The notes: generated from the letters alone by a model not told the origin. A DNA stretch of 64,000 bases from Skeletonema tropicum (GCA_037178625.1 CM074135.1:1180001-1244000); one strand, 5' to 3'; numbered from the stretch's first letter, positions 9,733 through 21,173 are shown. Made by a program: numbers and translations.

Positions 9733-10987
9733 CTAGCCAGAATACTCTGTGGCATTTAATACATGCCATGATAGCAAGCTTTGACCCTTTTTACCATGCT
9801 TTGTTATGACATCCCAGTCACTAAAAACGCAGGCGAACTTGTGTTCAAACCCATCACCGCCCCTTTTGCAAGGAAACAATAGACAGTATGTGTCAATCTC
9901 CTGCTCAATATATTGTCTTTCAATATTCATTCTATTCACAACCTCATCACTATCACACAATGTGCAATCATTCCAGCGTTACGCACTTAACATAATGTTG
10001 GTTCTGGGTTGAATTCAAACTGGCAACGAATGGCGCAAGCAATTTCTCTTGATGCCCCTCCAAATCCCTGAACAGGGAAGCAGCACTCAATTGGGTGGTT
10101 GAGAGCTTTGAGAAAAGGTTGCAAACGATGTCATAAAATATTTCCTTCTGTTCTCCCTTGTTGTTCAGGGCATGATCCATCATTTCGAACATTAACACAG
10201 AGTCATCGAGCGATAGCATGCTCTCATTGTCGCAAGTCTCCAACCGGTTGATAGAACGCCAAGTAAGCCCCCTCAACCCTCCAAACCGCTCCCCGCTAAC
10301 ATGATAATGTATGTAGTCTTGCCAGAAGTAGCGTTTGCTCTTCCTCATTTCGTTGGATCCAAAGAGTGGAAAAGTTTCGATGGCACACAAATGCTTGTGG
10401 CAGCACTGAGACATTGTTGCAGTAGGCGCAGATTCGTCCCCGGTGCCGCTGGAGCTGATGGCGCTTATGTGGCGAGTTGTTGCTCAAAATCCTCCTGTAA
10501 CAAATCTTCCGGCATCGACGCCCGTGTCCAACTCGTCCCACTCATCATCTTCATTATTAACAAAAGAAGGGAGATCTTCTAGTTCATCACTGTCGTACTC
10601 GCGATTACTGTCACCAGTAGTATCAAACATATCGACATCGCTATCTCCTACACCGGTGCTGCTGCGAATTGAAATATCCATATTATTATTTTCCACGCGA
10701 GCATTTATTGGAGACAAAATCGGAGATGAAGAGACGGAGGTATTCTTGTGACAAGAGCGACAATGTCTAGTGATGTTCCTCTTGAAGCTGTTGTTGTAAT
10801 TAAGGCATGTTGCGCAAACGTAGGATGTTTGTTTGCATTTCGGGCATTGAACTTGAACAAATCCATCCACTCGATAATAACAGCAAATATTGCGATCATT
10901 CAAACAAATTTCGCAACTTTGATTGCACTTGTTGTTGGGACAGTAAAAACTAAAGGTAGTTTCGCTGTTATTTCCGTGATTGTTCAT
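9733..10987 (-). pseudogene. Decayed Cys-rich repeat-family gene
   Basis: From the ATG at 10987 the frame encodes a Cys-rich module (YCPNNKCNQSCEICLND, CPKCKQTSYVCATCLNY, HCRSCHKN) and an acidic linker. An in-frame TGA at 10486-10484 follows FVTGGF. The same frame then continues to 9968 (MSQCCHKHLC, SNEMRKSKRYFWQDYIHYH, GLRGLTWRSINRLE). A +1 shift near 9970 restores sense as WNDCTLCDSDEVV ... SWHVLNATEYSG to 9733. From memory, the FWQDYIHYH ... LRGLTWRSINRL pattern recurs in multicopy diatom proteins of unknown function, probably mobile-element linked. A reading from 10987 to 10484 alone (167 aa) is the only intact piece. Confidence 0.55.
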
Positions 10988-11393
10988 CGTAGCAGTTGTA
11001 GTAAGTCGTAGTGAGCTATTATTATATCATATATATTGCGTAGTAATAAATATTATATTTGCGATTCGGAATATAGCCGGCTGACAGAGTGACCATGGGG
11101 TGGCTACACCTAGCTCATACGGCACCAAATTTCAAGATTGGCCATGCGATGGCATCAGTAATGCCCTTCTGATGGTCATAAGATCTTGGAAGCAGGATGG
11201 CAGTGTGGTGGCTGTACGTGGCGCCAAAAACGACCGGCCAACCTTGCCGCCAACTTTTTTTTTGCGGTGATAAGGCGCGCCTTTTTCGCATGTTGGCGCC
11301 ATAAATTGTTCGTCAGCCTACATCCTACATCATCATCTTCCAGCTCATATTATGTAGGAGTGATAGTAGTGCTGCAGGCACTTCAATTCAACC
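10988..11393. other. Intergenic region upstream of methionine aminopeptidase
   Basis: AT-rich at 11015-11070, then a GC-rich stretch with AAGGCGCGCC and TTGGCGCC (about 11270-11300), possible E2F-like sites. No gene seen. Confidence 0.35.
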
Positions 11394-12655
11394 ATGACGG
11401 CGTCTCTCTACTCCAAAGCAGCGGCTGTGACTACTCTTGGCTACGTCGGCTACGGCATTCGTGTTTCCAACTTCGCGAGGACTACGCGTCGAGCCGCTCT
11501 GCATGAACAAAAAGAAGAAACAACGCCCAAAAGTAAACTCCAACAAAGGATTTGGTGGCGGATCATCCTCTGCTAGCGGCAGCACTACAACCTCTTCAGC
11601 TCTTGAATCTGACATGTTAATCCGACCAAAAACAACCTCAAATTTCAAATATGCAGGATCGATCCGCCCAGGTCTTCAATCGCCGAAACGCATTGTGCCA
11701 AGCGAAAAGATTCAATTACCAGACTACGCACTTGACGGCCAACCCAAGAATCGACCAGCTCTCTTCCCATGGGTGATTGAAACTAAAAAGCCGGAAGAAA
11801 TTGAAAAGATGCGTGCGTCGGGACGATGTGCAAGAGAAAGTTCTGGATTTGGCAGGAAGGGAGGTCCGTCCGGGTATTACTACGGATGAAATTGATCGAA
11901 TTGTTCACGAGGCTACTATCGCACGGGGAGCTTATCCTTCGCCTTTGAATTATCACAATTTTCCGAAATCTTGTTGCACGTCTGTCAATGAGGTCATCTG
12001 TCATGGTATTCCTGATGACAGGCAATTGCAGGAAGGAGATATTATAAATATTGACATCACATGCTACTTGGATGGATACCATGGTGACTGTAGTGAAATG
12101 TTCGTGGTTGGAGGAGAAGCGGCTGCTGATCCCGTCGCCAAACGCCTACTCCAGACAACATATGACTGCTGGGTCAAAGCGCTGAATTTTGTGAAACCAG
12201 GCAATGATTACAAAGATATTGGTGCAATAATCGAGGATCATGTGACAGAGCAGGGCTTTACCACAGTCAAGTCCTTTTGTGGACATGGAATTGGAAGTGT
12301 ATTTCATACTAATCCGAATATTTTGCATTACCGCAACTCAGAACCAGCTGGTAAAATGGCAGCTGGTCACACATTCACGATCGAGCCAATGATATGTGAA
12401 AATGGGGCAAATTATCTCATGTGGCCGGATGATTGGACGGCGACTACAAAGGACGGGGGTAGATCAGCTCAATTCGAGCATACATTACTCATTACACCTG
12501 ATGGAGTTGAGGCGCTCACGGGCAAAATCGAAACAAGTCCAGTACAATTTTGGGAAAGAGATAGCAAAGTACACACAGGATTGTGGCTTGGTACAACACC
12601 TTCTGCGAAAGCACGGGAAGGAGAATTGAATTCAAACTTATTAAACTCTAGCTAA
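11394..12655 (+). CDS. Type I methionine aminopeptidase, plastid-type, with two apparent +1 frameshifts
   Basis: It removes initiator Met; an organellar isoform is inferred. The catalytic domain is intact from about 11840: YPSPLNYHNFPKSCCTSVNEVICHGIPD (conserved His), IINIDIT, GYHGDCSEMF (metal Asp pair), SFCGHGIGSVFHTNP (metal His), FTIEPMI (Glu) and QFEHTLLIT (Glu). The upstream frame reads PEEIEKMRASGRCARE. There one surplus A in GAGAAAGTT (about 11837-11841) moves the frame; without it the protein continues VLDLAGREVRPG as the family requires. A second shift lies near 11430-11437: the ATG at 11394 opens a hydrophobic leader, but the cleavage-like ATSATAFVFPTSRG is in the next frame. Both may be assembly errors, or the gene may be damaged. 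A start at 11503 (MNKKKKQ) would leave it without a leader. Confidence 0.8.
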
Positions 12656-12959
12656 ATATGTAAGCTTAAAACAACAAAACTTGAATAATATCGCTATACA
12701 AAATAACATATCGAAGAGAATATTGGAAACCAAAGTCAGTGCGAAAAGAGTTCTACGTATTCAGAGGACGGAACATAAACCAAAAAACTGAAATATGTAG
12801 GCCTTCTCCAACTATCTGACGACAAACAATACAATCAAAGGAGCAGATCACAATCTAACAAATCGATTCTAGAATGGTCAATATTCATGAAAAGTAGTAA
12901 CTCAGAAGATAGCATCCATTGAATTTGTCAAAAAAAAAATTACAACTAACAAGACGGAT
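12656..12959. other. Intergenic region before satellite array 3
   Basis: AT-rich 3' flank of the aminopeptidase gene. Nothing supportable. Confidence 0.4.
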
Positions 12960-15497
12960 ACCGCACATGGAGGAAATAGTGAGGCTACAAAGATGACCAA
13001 AAATGAACAGCACTGCCAGATCATATCTATCATCGTCACTACAAACATGAGCCGCTTCTAGTGGCCCATTATATTCGGCGGTGACAGTACAAAAGCACAT
13101 TAGCACTGCTCAGACGGATAACTTGAGGAGGCTATGTTGCAGTCTCGTAGCTGATATCATGAGTCTAGTGCGGGCTGGCAAGCGCCACATTCTACCACAT
13201 CGTATCTATCGCCATTAGTATGGGCATGAGCCGCTTCTAGTGGCCCATTCAAGTCGGCGGTGATACTGCACAAGCTCATTTGTACCGCTCAGACGACTAG
13301 CGTCCGTAGAAGCGATGCTACTACCTCGTAGCTGATGTGAGAGGTCCAGTGTGGGCTGGCCAGCAGCGCCACATTCTACCAATCGTATCTATCGCCGTCA
13401 CTACAAACATGAGCCGCTTCTAGTGGCCTATTCTAGTCGGCGGTGATACTAGACAAGCTTATTTATACCGCTCAGACGACTAGCGTCCGTAGGAGCGATA
13501 CTAAAACCTAGTAGCGGATGTGAGAGGTCCAGTGTGGGCGGGCAAGCAGCGCCACATTCTACCAATCGTATCTATCGCCATCAGTATGGGCATGAGCCGC
13601 TTCTAGTGGCCCATTCTAGTCGGCGGTGATACTAGACAAGCTCATTTGTACCGCTCAGACGACTAGCGTCCGTAGAAGCGATGCTACTACCTCGTAGCTG
13701 ATGTGAGAGGTCCAGTGTGGGCTGGCCAGCAGCGCCACATTCTACCGATCGTATCTATCGCCGTCAGTATTCGCATGGGGCGCTTCTAGTGGCCCATTCT
13801 TTTCCACGGTGATACTAGACAAGCTCATTTGTACCGCTCAGACGACTAGCGTCCGTAGGAGCGATACTAAAACCTCGTAGATGATGTGAGAGGTCCAGTG
13901 TGGGCTGGCCAGCAGTGCCACATTCTACCACATCGTATCTATCGTCGTCACTACAAACATGAGCCGCTTCTAGTGGCCCATTCAAGTCGGCGGTGATACT
14001 AGACAAGCTTATTTGTACCGCTCAGACGACTAGCGTCCGTAGAAGCGATGCTACAGTGTCGTAGCTGATGTGAGAGGTCCAGTGTGGGCTGGCCAGCAGT
14101 GCCACATTCTACCAATCGTATCTACCGCCGTCAGTATTCGCATGGGGCGCTTCTAGTGGCCCCTTCTAGTCGGCGGTGATACTAGACAAGCTCATTTGTA
14201 CCGCTCAGACGACTAGCGTCCGTAGAAGCGATGCTACAGTGTCGTAGCTGATGTGAGAGGTCCAGTGCGGGCTGGCCAGCAGCGCCACATTCTACCACAT
14301 CGTATCTATCGCCATCAGTAAGGGCATGAGCCGCTTCTAGTGGCCCATTCTTTTCCACGGTGGTACTAGACAAGCTCATTTGTACCGCTCAGACGACTAG
14401 CGTCCGTAGAAGCGATGCTACAGTGTCATAGCTGATGTGAGAGGTCCAGTGTGGGCTGGCCAGCAGCGCCACATTCTACCACATCGTATCTATCGCCGTC
14501 AGTACAAACATGAGCCGCTTCTAGTGGCCCTTTCTAGTCGGCGGTGATACTAGACAAGCTCATTTGTACCGCTCAGACGACTAGCGTCCGTAGAAGCGAT
14601 GCTACAAGGTCGTAGCTGATGTGAGAGGTCCAGTGTGGGCTGGCCAGCAGTGCCACATTCTACCACATCGTATCTATCGCCGTCAGTATGGGCATGATCC
14701 GCTTCTAGTGGCCTATTCTAGTCGGCGGTGTTACTTAACAAGCACATTTGTACCGCTCAGACGACTAGCGCCGGTAGAAGCGATGCTACAGTGTCGTAGC
14801 TGATGTGAGAGGTCCAGTGCGGGCTGGCCAGCAGCGCCACATTCTACCACATCGTATCTATCGTCGTCACTACAAACATGATCCGCTTCTAGTGGCCCAT
14901 TCTATTCGGCGGTGATACTAGACAAGCTCATTTATACCGCTCAGACGACTAGCGTCCGTAGAAGCGATGCTACAGTGTCGTAGATGATGTGAGAGGTCCA
15001 GTGTGGGCTGTTTGCTGGCAAGCGGCGCCACATTCTACCACATCGTATTTATCGCCGTCAGTATTCGCATGGGGCGCTTCTAGTGGCCCCTTTCTAGTCG
15101 GCGGTGATACTAGACAAGCTCATTTGTACCGCTCAGACGACTAGCGTCCGTAGAAGCGATGCTAGAGTGTCGTAGCTGATGTGAGAGGTCCAGTGTGGGC
15201 TGGCCAGCAGTGCCACATTCTACCAATCGTATCTATCGCCGTCAGTATGGGCATGATCCGCTTCTAGTGGCCCCTTCTAGTCGGCGGTGATACTAGACAA
15301 GCTCATTTGTACCGCTCAGACGACTAGCGTCCGTAGAAGCGATACTGCAACCTCGTAGCTGATGTGAGAGGTCCAGTGTGGGCTGGCCAGAATCACCACA
15401 AATTGCACCAAAGCGTATCTATCGACGTTTCTACGTGCATGAGCCGCTTCTAGTGGCCCATTCTATTCGGCGGTGATACGTAACAAGCTCAATTGTA
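12960..15497. repeat. Satellite array 3: about 14 tandem copies, unit 183-184 bp
   Basis: The landmark ACCGCTCAGACGACTAGCG occurs at 13284, 13467, 13650, 13833, 14017, 14200, 14384, 14568, 14752, 14936, 15128 and 15311. Spacings are 183 or 184 bp except one of 192 (extra bases near 15010). Edge copies (12960-13140 and after 15400) are diverged. Three subtypes are mixed along the array, told apart by the bases before the GCTTCTAGTGG block: CACTACAAACATG, CAGTATGGGCATG and CAGTATTCGCATG. The subtypes do not fall in a strict order. No protein-coding signal. Confidence 0.97.
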
Positions 15498-15735
15498 CTG
15501 GTTTTTTATTTTATGGTTGCATATTTCATAGTACGATAGTAAAAAGAACCAAGTTTAGTCATTTTTTCTATCAGCAAGCGCCTAAGAAGAACTGTGCCTA
15601 TTTACACGTAGTGAATTGTTGGGAATGACGTGTAATGTTCGAAGTCCATTCTACACACACACACACATTGCCTCTAGGTGCTTTTGCTTTCAAGTATTTC
15701 AAATGTCGTCAATATGAATTAGTGTTATATACTTT

Positions 15736-18549
15736 TTATTCTTCGTCACTCGAATCAGCCCACATATCATCCATCTCTTCTTCGTTAAAACTTTCTTCCT
15801 GTACGTTGATTTCGACCGTTCCATCAGGCAAAAGTTGTCCTGATACTCTGTTTTGCTCAGATTCATTGACGAATATTCTTGATTCGCTTGCAAGTTTTTT
15901 ATTTATCAGTTTCGGTCTGTTTGGTTTCGTCCTCTGATTCTTTCTGTTGAGATCTTTTCTCAGGTTCTCAATGTAAGTGTTGTATCCTTTACGACGATTT
16001 TTCACATCTGAAACTTCATTGAGTCCAGACTTCTCAATTTTTTGCTGCAGAACACATGGACTCATACCAAACGAAAATTTTGAATCGTCAAAGATGGATC
16101 TTTTGGCACCTTCCTCATCCTTATTTTCCACTAATCCTCGTCGGAAGGGTGTAGAATCAAATAAATCGTCGTCATCATCATCGTCACTTTCAACATTACT
16201 AGAATATTTGCCAGTCAATTTGCAGCCAATTGCGTTCAACTGAGACTTGCTCTCTTTCTTTGAAGTTGCCCGTTTGACTCTCGGAGTGGCTACCAAGGAG
16301 AACCACTTCTGACGACAGTCATACGCTGATTTTGTTCCGACAGCAGATGACACATCCTCCCAGTATGTTGCAGAAGTAGGATTCATCTCTTTGATTGCTC
16401 CGCGAAGTGCTGCGACTTCACCGTCTAACCATACTCTATCCTGATTGATGGCAGCAGGCTCTACAACTTGTTGTGGCTGAGATTGTTCTGGTTTATCACT
16501 GTCTTTCTTAATGACTCTGTTCGAGGCATGAGGCGAATCTGGCGAAGGATCATCTATTTCTTCTGCAGTGTGTTGAACTTTCGTGCTTGAACTGGATTTT
16601 GTTTTCCAACTAGTAACTGTGAGACGATCTGTTGGCTTAGCAGCCCTGGTTGACCTCCGTATTGGCTCAGCGTCTTCTTTACTTGATACAGCCGCACTCT
16701 CATTTGCAAGCTTTGTTGTTTGAAGCTGCTGTTTAGGCAACTTTGAATAAGTTCGCTTCGGTTTGGTTGGTTCCGCCATTTCCGGCGCCGTCTCAATCTC
16801 AGTTACGTCTGACTCAGGTTTGTGATCCTCCTCATCTTGACTAGTCTCTGCATGCTCTGTCTCTTCAATAATCTTGCCGTCGTATAAATCCATCGCATAT
16901 GATACCTCTTCAAAATCCATCTCTTCCTTGTCACCATCATCATACGATATCTTCCACAGACGATGTGTCTTGAGAAATCTTGTTACTGTACCATGATACA
17001 CTTGTTTGTCGAATGTGCGCGCGATGCGTCGGCCAATGTAGGACTCGGCCTCCGTGAGTATGGATGATTGTACAGTATCAGTTGGTTGTATTGACTCCTC
17101 GGCTTCCGTAAGTATAGATGATTGTACAGCATCAACTGCTGGTATTGAATCAATATCCATTTCGGTTGTTGTTGTAGCTGCTGCTGCTGCTTCTGGCAGA
17201 GATGTTGATTCAATTAATTCTTGCGGAGACATTTGGCTTTGGTCAGGAATAGCTTGTGACTCTGACGGGCTTTGTGATAACGTCAACCCAACAATTTTTG
17301 GTGGCGTCTTCTTCTTATCCAAACGTTTTCTTGGATTCAAGCCCGGCACTGGTGAACATTCCATCGAGAACAATTGTTGCTGCTGTTGTTGGAACACATT
17401 TGAGTTGGATATGGTTGAGAATCTTAGTATACCTGCAGGAGAAATGATCTCTCCGCTTTGCCTCGTGGAGCGCTGTCGCGTGGTCAATGGCGAGCGAAAT
17501 GTTGGACTGATAGCTAGTTTTTGTTCATTATCTAATGATAAGCGTCCAACTTCATTAGTGAGAGATGACACATTCAATGAAGAAGCTTCTTTTTCTGTTG
17601 GCTTTGATCGTTCGCTTTTCTTCTTTTGCTTCCTTTGAGGTGATTTTGATTTCTTTTGTGTCGATGAGGGCAATGCCATGAGTGAAGACTCTCCAGCAGA
17701 GCTTCGTGATGATATTCCACCGAAAGATGAGCCTCTTTTGCTTTTTGATACAATGCTGTTTGTTGTGCTACTTTCGCTTTGTACAAGGGATGATATTGGA
17801 TGATTAGATCTTCCTCGTCTTCGAGTTTGTTGTTTTGAATTATTGTTGTCTTTCACTTCATCATTCTTTTCTAGTGGCAGAGCACTACTTTCACCTTGAA
17901 AGCGAACCCGTGACATTCTCCGATGACGATCATTCTGCTGCGGTTCAGGCTCAGAGCTCACCAATAAAGAGCAAGTTTGTATCCCGTCACTTCTACGTCC
18001 ACTAGTAGACTTGCGAATGTTACCATTCTGCTGTTGCGTGTCAGAGCTGATCAAGAGAGAGCTTTCCTGCGCTTCCAAAATGCTTCTACTTCTGTCACTT
18101 CTGCGCCCACCCGTTGAAGAATGCATTCTGCTCGGTTTTTGCCGTTGTTCCGTACTTTCATTTATGTTCACCGCTTCTGTTTGTATGGTAGACGCTGCAG
18201 CTACAGCAAGCGAGTCCATTTTTCGATGCGCACTGCCTCGCTTTTTGTTCTTTGAAACGTTCAACGACGACGATTGTGATTTCTTATTATTCTCCTTGCC
18301 ATCACTGCTACCACTACTATTGTCAATTGTTACATTCGCAAGTGAAGAGCCACCAGCAGATTCCATTCGACCAGCTCTTCTTGCACGGGACTTTGACTTT
18401 TTCTTTTTATTGACTACGGCCGTGTCTGATGATTTCTGAGCATGATGATGCTGCTGCTCTTGGACGGGATAATCGTCAGGGAAAAGCACCTTCTTGGCAC
18501 GGCCGAGGATAGGACCCATGAAGCCGATGTCATCGTCTACGGGTGCCAT
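15736..18549 (-). CDS. SANT/Myb- and Tudor-like-domain chromatin protein
   Basis: A 937-aa basic, Ser/Lys-rich protein, mostly disordered. Around residues 504-555 (YIGRRIARTF ... GTVTRFLK ... KISYDDGDKEEMDFEEV) is a plant-type Tudor-like fold (IGKRV ... YDDGDxEEL). Around 703-760 (RVWLDGEVAALRGAIKE ... YWEDVSSAVGTKSAYDCRQKWF) is a SANT/Myb domain. A C-terminal patch (FSFGMSPCVLQQK ... YIENLRKDL) and an acidic tail end it. The SANT with TKSAxxC plus a C-terminal M-S/T-P-x-x-L patch recalls M18BP1/KNL2, but I see no certain SANTA domain, so that link is tentative. A nuclear chromatin role is inferred. It starts beside satellite array 3 and is divergent from the small gene at 19047. Single exon. 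Confidence 0.7.
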   Translation of the reverse strand: MAPVDDDIGFMGPILGRAKKVLFPDDYPVQEQQHHHAQKSSDTAVVNKKKKSKSRARRAGRMESAGGSSLANVTIDNSSGSSDGKENNKKSQSSSLNVSKNKKRGSAHRKMDSLAVAAASTIQTEAVNINESTEQRQKPSRMHSSTGGRRSDRSRSILEAQESSLLISSDTQQQNGNIRKSTSGRRSDGIQTCSLLVSSEPEPQQNDRHRRMSRVRFQGESSALPLEKNDEVKDNNNSKQQTRRRGRSNHPISSLVQSESSTTNSIVSKSKRGSSFGGISSRSSAGESSLMALPSSTQKKSKSPQRKQKKKSERSKPTEKEASSLNVSSLTNEVGRLSLDNEQKLAISPTFRSPLTTRQRSTRQSGEIISPAGILRFSTISNSNVFQQQQQQLFSMECSPVPGLNPRKRLDKKKTPPKIVGLTLSQSPSESQAIPDQSQMSPQELIESTSLPEAAAAATTTTEMDIDSIPAVDAVQSSILTEAEESIQPTDTVQSSILTEAESYIGRRIARTFDKQVYHGTVTRFLKTHRLWKISYDDGDKEEMDFEEVSYAMDLYDGKIIEETEHAETSQDEEDHKPESDVTEIETAPEMAEPTKPKRTYSKLPKQQLQTTKLANESAAVSSKEDAEPIRRSTRAAKPTDRLTVTSWKTKSSSSTKVQHTAEEIDDPSPDSPHASNRVIKKDSDKPEQSQPQQVVEPAAINQDRVWLDGEVAALRGAIKEMNPTSATYWEDVSSAVGTKSAYDCRQKWFSLVATPRVKRATSKKESKSQLNAIGCKLTGKYSSNVESDDDDDDDLFDSTPFRRGLVENKDEEGAKRSIFDDSKFSFGMSPCVLQQKIEKSGLNEVSDVKNRRKGYNTYIENLRKDLNRKNQRTKPNRPKLINKKLASESRIFVNESEQNRVSGQLLPDGTVEINVQEESFNEEEMDDMWADSSDEE

Positions 18550-19046
18550 CGTGCAGAGTGATGGTCAGTTGGTTACTGTTAGAGAGGCGTCTACAAGCAA
18601 GCGATCAATCAATAGGAATTTCTATGGCGTGCTCATGGTAGAAATATGTATGCTGATGCTTTCATCTCGCTCGCTATTCGCTATCGACATCTCGTCGCTC
18701 GTCGCCCAAAAAATGCCGTTATCGACGATGGCAGGAAAGAGTGAGTGATAACCCTGGAACAAAAATGGAAATTAATTTTACCCTAATACCTAATACATGG
18801 TTTAGTTCTATGAACATACTCCTAGTATTTAGGAGTATCTACTAATAGGGGTGTACACTTTAGATTCTGATAAGTATCCGAGGTGAGCGAGATCTACCAT
18901 GACAATGGTGGTGCTAGCAGGATTGTCTCCATTTTCCATCTCTATCTGTGTCCACTGCAACAGTAGACGCACCCTCTCTCTAGAAAACAAACCTACAATA
19001 GACCCCGACAGCAACATCAGAGAAATTGTGGCATCGCTAGAGCCAC
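18550..19046. promoter_or_regulatory. Divergent intergenic region
   Basis: Shared upstream region of the SANT protein gene and the small basic protein gene. No distinct motif or gene was recognised. Confidence 0.35.
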
Positions 19047-19463
19047 ATGTCATCAAACAACGAACAAGAAAAACCAAAGTCCAGAAGCGACGATAACAAC
19101 ATTAGTGATAGCGGAGCATCATCATCATCATCTCTGCCATTGAGGAAGAGGAAAAATATGGATAAAAGTGGCGGTGCGAAACGTTCGCCTTCCAAGCCGA
19201 GCGGTAGTTCTTCATCTGCTGCTGCGGCACCACCACCAAAGGGGCGTGGTCGAAAGCCATCAGGTCGAGTAGGAGAAAATGGGAATGATGTGGATCCGAA
19301 AGATCGGGATCCGATTGTCGACAAGAAGTTTTTTGATGGTGCGTGCAAATAATGTTTATTATGTGCTATCATTATGATTTTTTTGCTAACTGAGTGTACT
19401 TTTTGTTTTTTCGATGCTCTCAAAGGATTTGTGGACGATTTTGACATGTCGGATCTGAGTTAA
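19047..19463 (+). CDS. Small nuclear-type protein with AT-hook-like motif (two exons)
   Basis: A 109-aa protein. Exon 1 is 19047-19338, exon 2 is 19426-19463; the 87-bp intron has a GTGCGT donor and AAG acceptor and joins to FFDGFVDDFDMSDLS. The middle is low complexity and basic with PPKGRGRKPSG, an AT-hook-like core (RGRKP). The C-terminus is acidic and aromatic (VDKKFFDGFVDDFD), possibly a short binding helix. No family recognised. It is divergent from a chromatin protein, so a nuclear role is a guess. Confidence 0.6.
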
Positions 19464-19613
19464 TTTTCAGCTTGGCTTTGGTTTATATTTACAATGCACT
19501 CTAGTTTCACCTAAAGATTTCATAATAAGTGCACATTATGGATATTCTTTTGCAGCATATTAATCAGCTATGAGTATCTCCACAATGCCTCATAGCCATC
19601 ACAAAACCAACAA

Positions 19614-20782
19614 CTACGGAAGAGCATCTGCATAAAAGTTCTTACATTTTTCATACGTAGTCATTGTCACAGTTGTAGCCGGGGCAAAATGCAATACACG
19701 CGCCCCTGCGCCACGGAACAGTTCTCCCTTTTTATACGCTGCGTGTAAGCAATCAAACATTCCTCGATATAGCTTGGTTTGACCTGTGTTGTTTGATGCC
19801 GCAGCAGCAGTAGTTTGCCCTCTTTGGACTTGTAGTCTCAGCTTCGCCATATCCAGTGGTGAGGTTAGCCATGACGCAAGTGCTCCCGAACCGGCGCTGC
19901 AAGCAACCAAATAATGCAGAGGTAGGTCTCCATCATCCATTCTTTGTGCGTTTGTATTGTCAGTTTTGTTGTCTTGAAGTATTTGTTTCGACCAATCCTT
20001 GCACCGTTCGTAAAAAACAAAGTATAATGCAGAAAACGGTCCAAATGATGCAAGGGTTGCCCAATAACCTCTATAAATACCCTGCATTCCTTCTGTTCTT
20101 ATGATTTGCTTTAGAGCATCCAAACTCCCATTGTAGTGATATGATTGTGGTTTTCTCAGACTATTATTATTCGGTATCAGGCTTTCTCTCGATTGTACTT
20201 GCATCCTCTCCTTGACAACATCTACAGGAACATAAATGATACATGTAACCGCCTCAGCAAGCATACCAGAAGAGAAATGAACAGCAAACTCTTGTCCCTG
20301 ACTTAAAGTAGGTTTGTTGCTGCTATTGAACGTACTGTCACCCCAATTAGATGCAAATGATGATAATGTGTCCCTAAAGAAAGCATAGCCAGTCAAATAC
20401 ACTACAGTACCAGGTGTTCCTATTTCATCGCATGAAGAGAGTGGTCAAATTGCAAGTCAGAGTTGCACACAATTTTTTGTTTCGTTCAACAAGTTTTAAA
20501 GTTTCGAGTCGATTGCATTCACTCACCCCCGACAATCACCGCTCCAAAGCCACCATACAAAGATCGTATCCCCTCATGACGATATGTCTTCACAAGAGCA
20601 TCAATCGGACCGCGATAGGTTGCAAAAGAACTAGACGGAGCCTGCAATCTCGCCTTCACGGTATCAAGTGGATGTGTTATGATTCGACTGATGATGCCAG
20701 CGGTGGCAGAGCCAAGAACATCATGGAGCAGACTCTGCTGCTGCTGCGGCAACGATGACGGTTCGTCAGATGAATTGTCCAT
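19614..20782 (-). CDS. Mitochondrial carrier family (SLC25) transporter, two exons
   Basis: Exon 1 is 20527-20782 (MDNSSDEPS...), exon 2 is 19614-20419. The 107-bp intron has GTGAGT donor and TAG acceptor and joins IVG to GTPGTVVYLTGY. Total 353 aa. Three repeat signatures are visible: PLDTVKARLQA, PVDVVKERMQVQ and PLDMAKLRLQVQ, plus GGFGAVIVG and GIYRGYWATLASFGPFSALYF. Divergent from the ferredoxin gene. The substrate is not assigned; the SAM-carrier and Mtm1-like groups are possible. Confidence 0.9.
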
Positions 20783-21173
20783 TTCTATAGTTAAGTACTG
20801 TATCAGTGCTGCAGTCTGCTACTCCAAGATCATCAACAACACCAAGCAAAGCTAGAGAGGGATGGATGCATCAAGCCTATTGCCATGCTCATGCATGGGT
20901 CATCCGCTCCGCACAACAGCGACGACGTCTGCTTTGAGTTTCGAAATTCCTGGCGCGTCGCCGTCTGTCATGAGTCATGAACACTCTTCTCCCTTTCACT
21001 TCCAGGGCACATTTCGCTCTTCCTGGCTGATACTGATCTGAATAGCACAATGACGACATTGCACCGGCCGCATCACTCCTGCACTCCTACAAAGCCCCTG
21101 CAATGCATCTAAACGTCTTCACAAACTGCTGCAGTTGTCAACAATATCGAACACTATCAACATACTTATCAGC
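20783..21173. promoter_or_regulatory. Divergent intergenic region between carrier and ferredoxin
   Basis: Upstream of two organelle-directed genes. Contains CCTGGCGCGTCGCC near 20950. No gene seen. Confidence 0.35.

Noticed and set aside
10484..10486. Selenocysteine or reassigned TGA in the Cys-rich gene
   Set aside because: No SECIS-like hairpin was recognised and other genes use TGA as a normal stop; decay is simpler.
6940..15497. CRISPR-like array
   Set aside because: Whole units repeat head to tail with no unique spacers, in a eukaryotic nuclear context.
17054..17638. 194-codon plus-strand frame inside the SANT gene
   Set aside because: Antisense shadow of a biased Ser/Gln/Asp-rich coding region; the minus strand has the domains.
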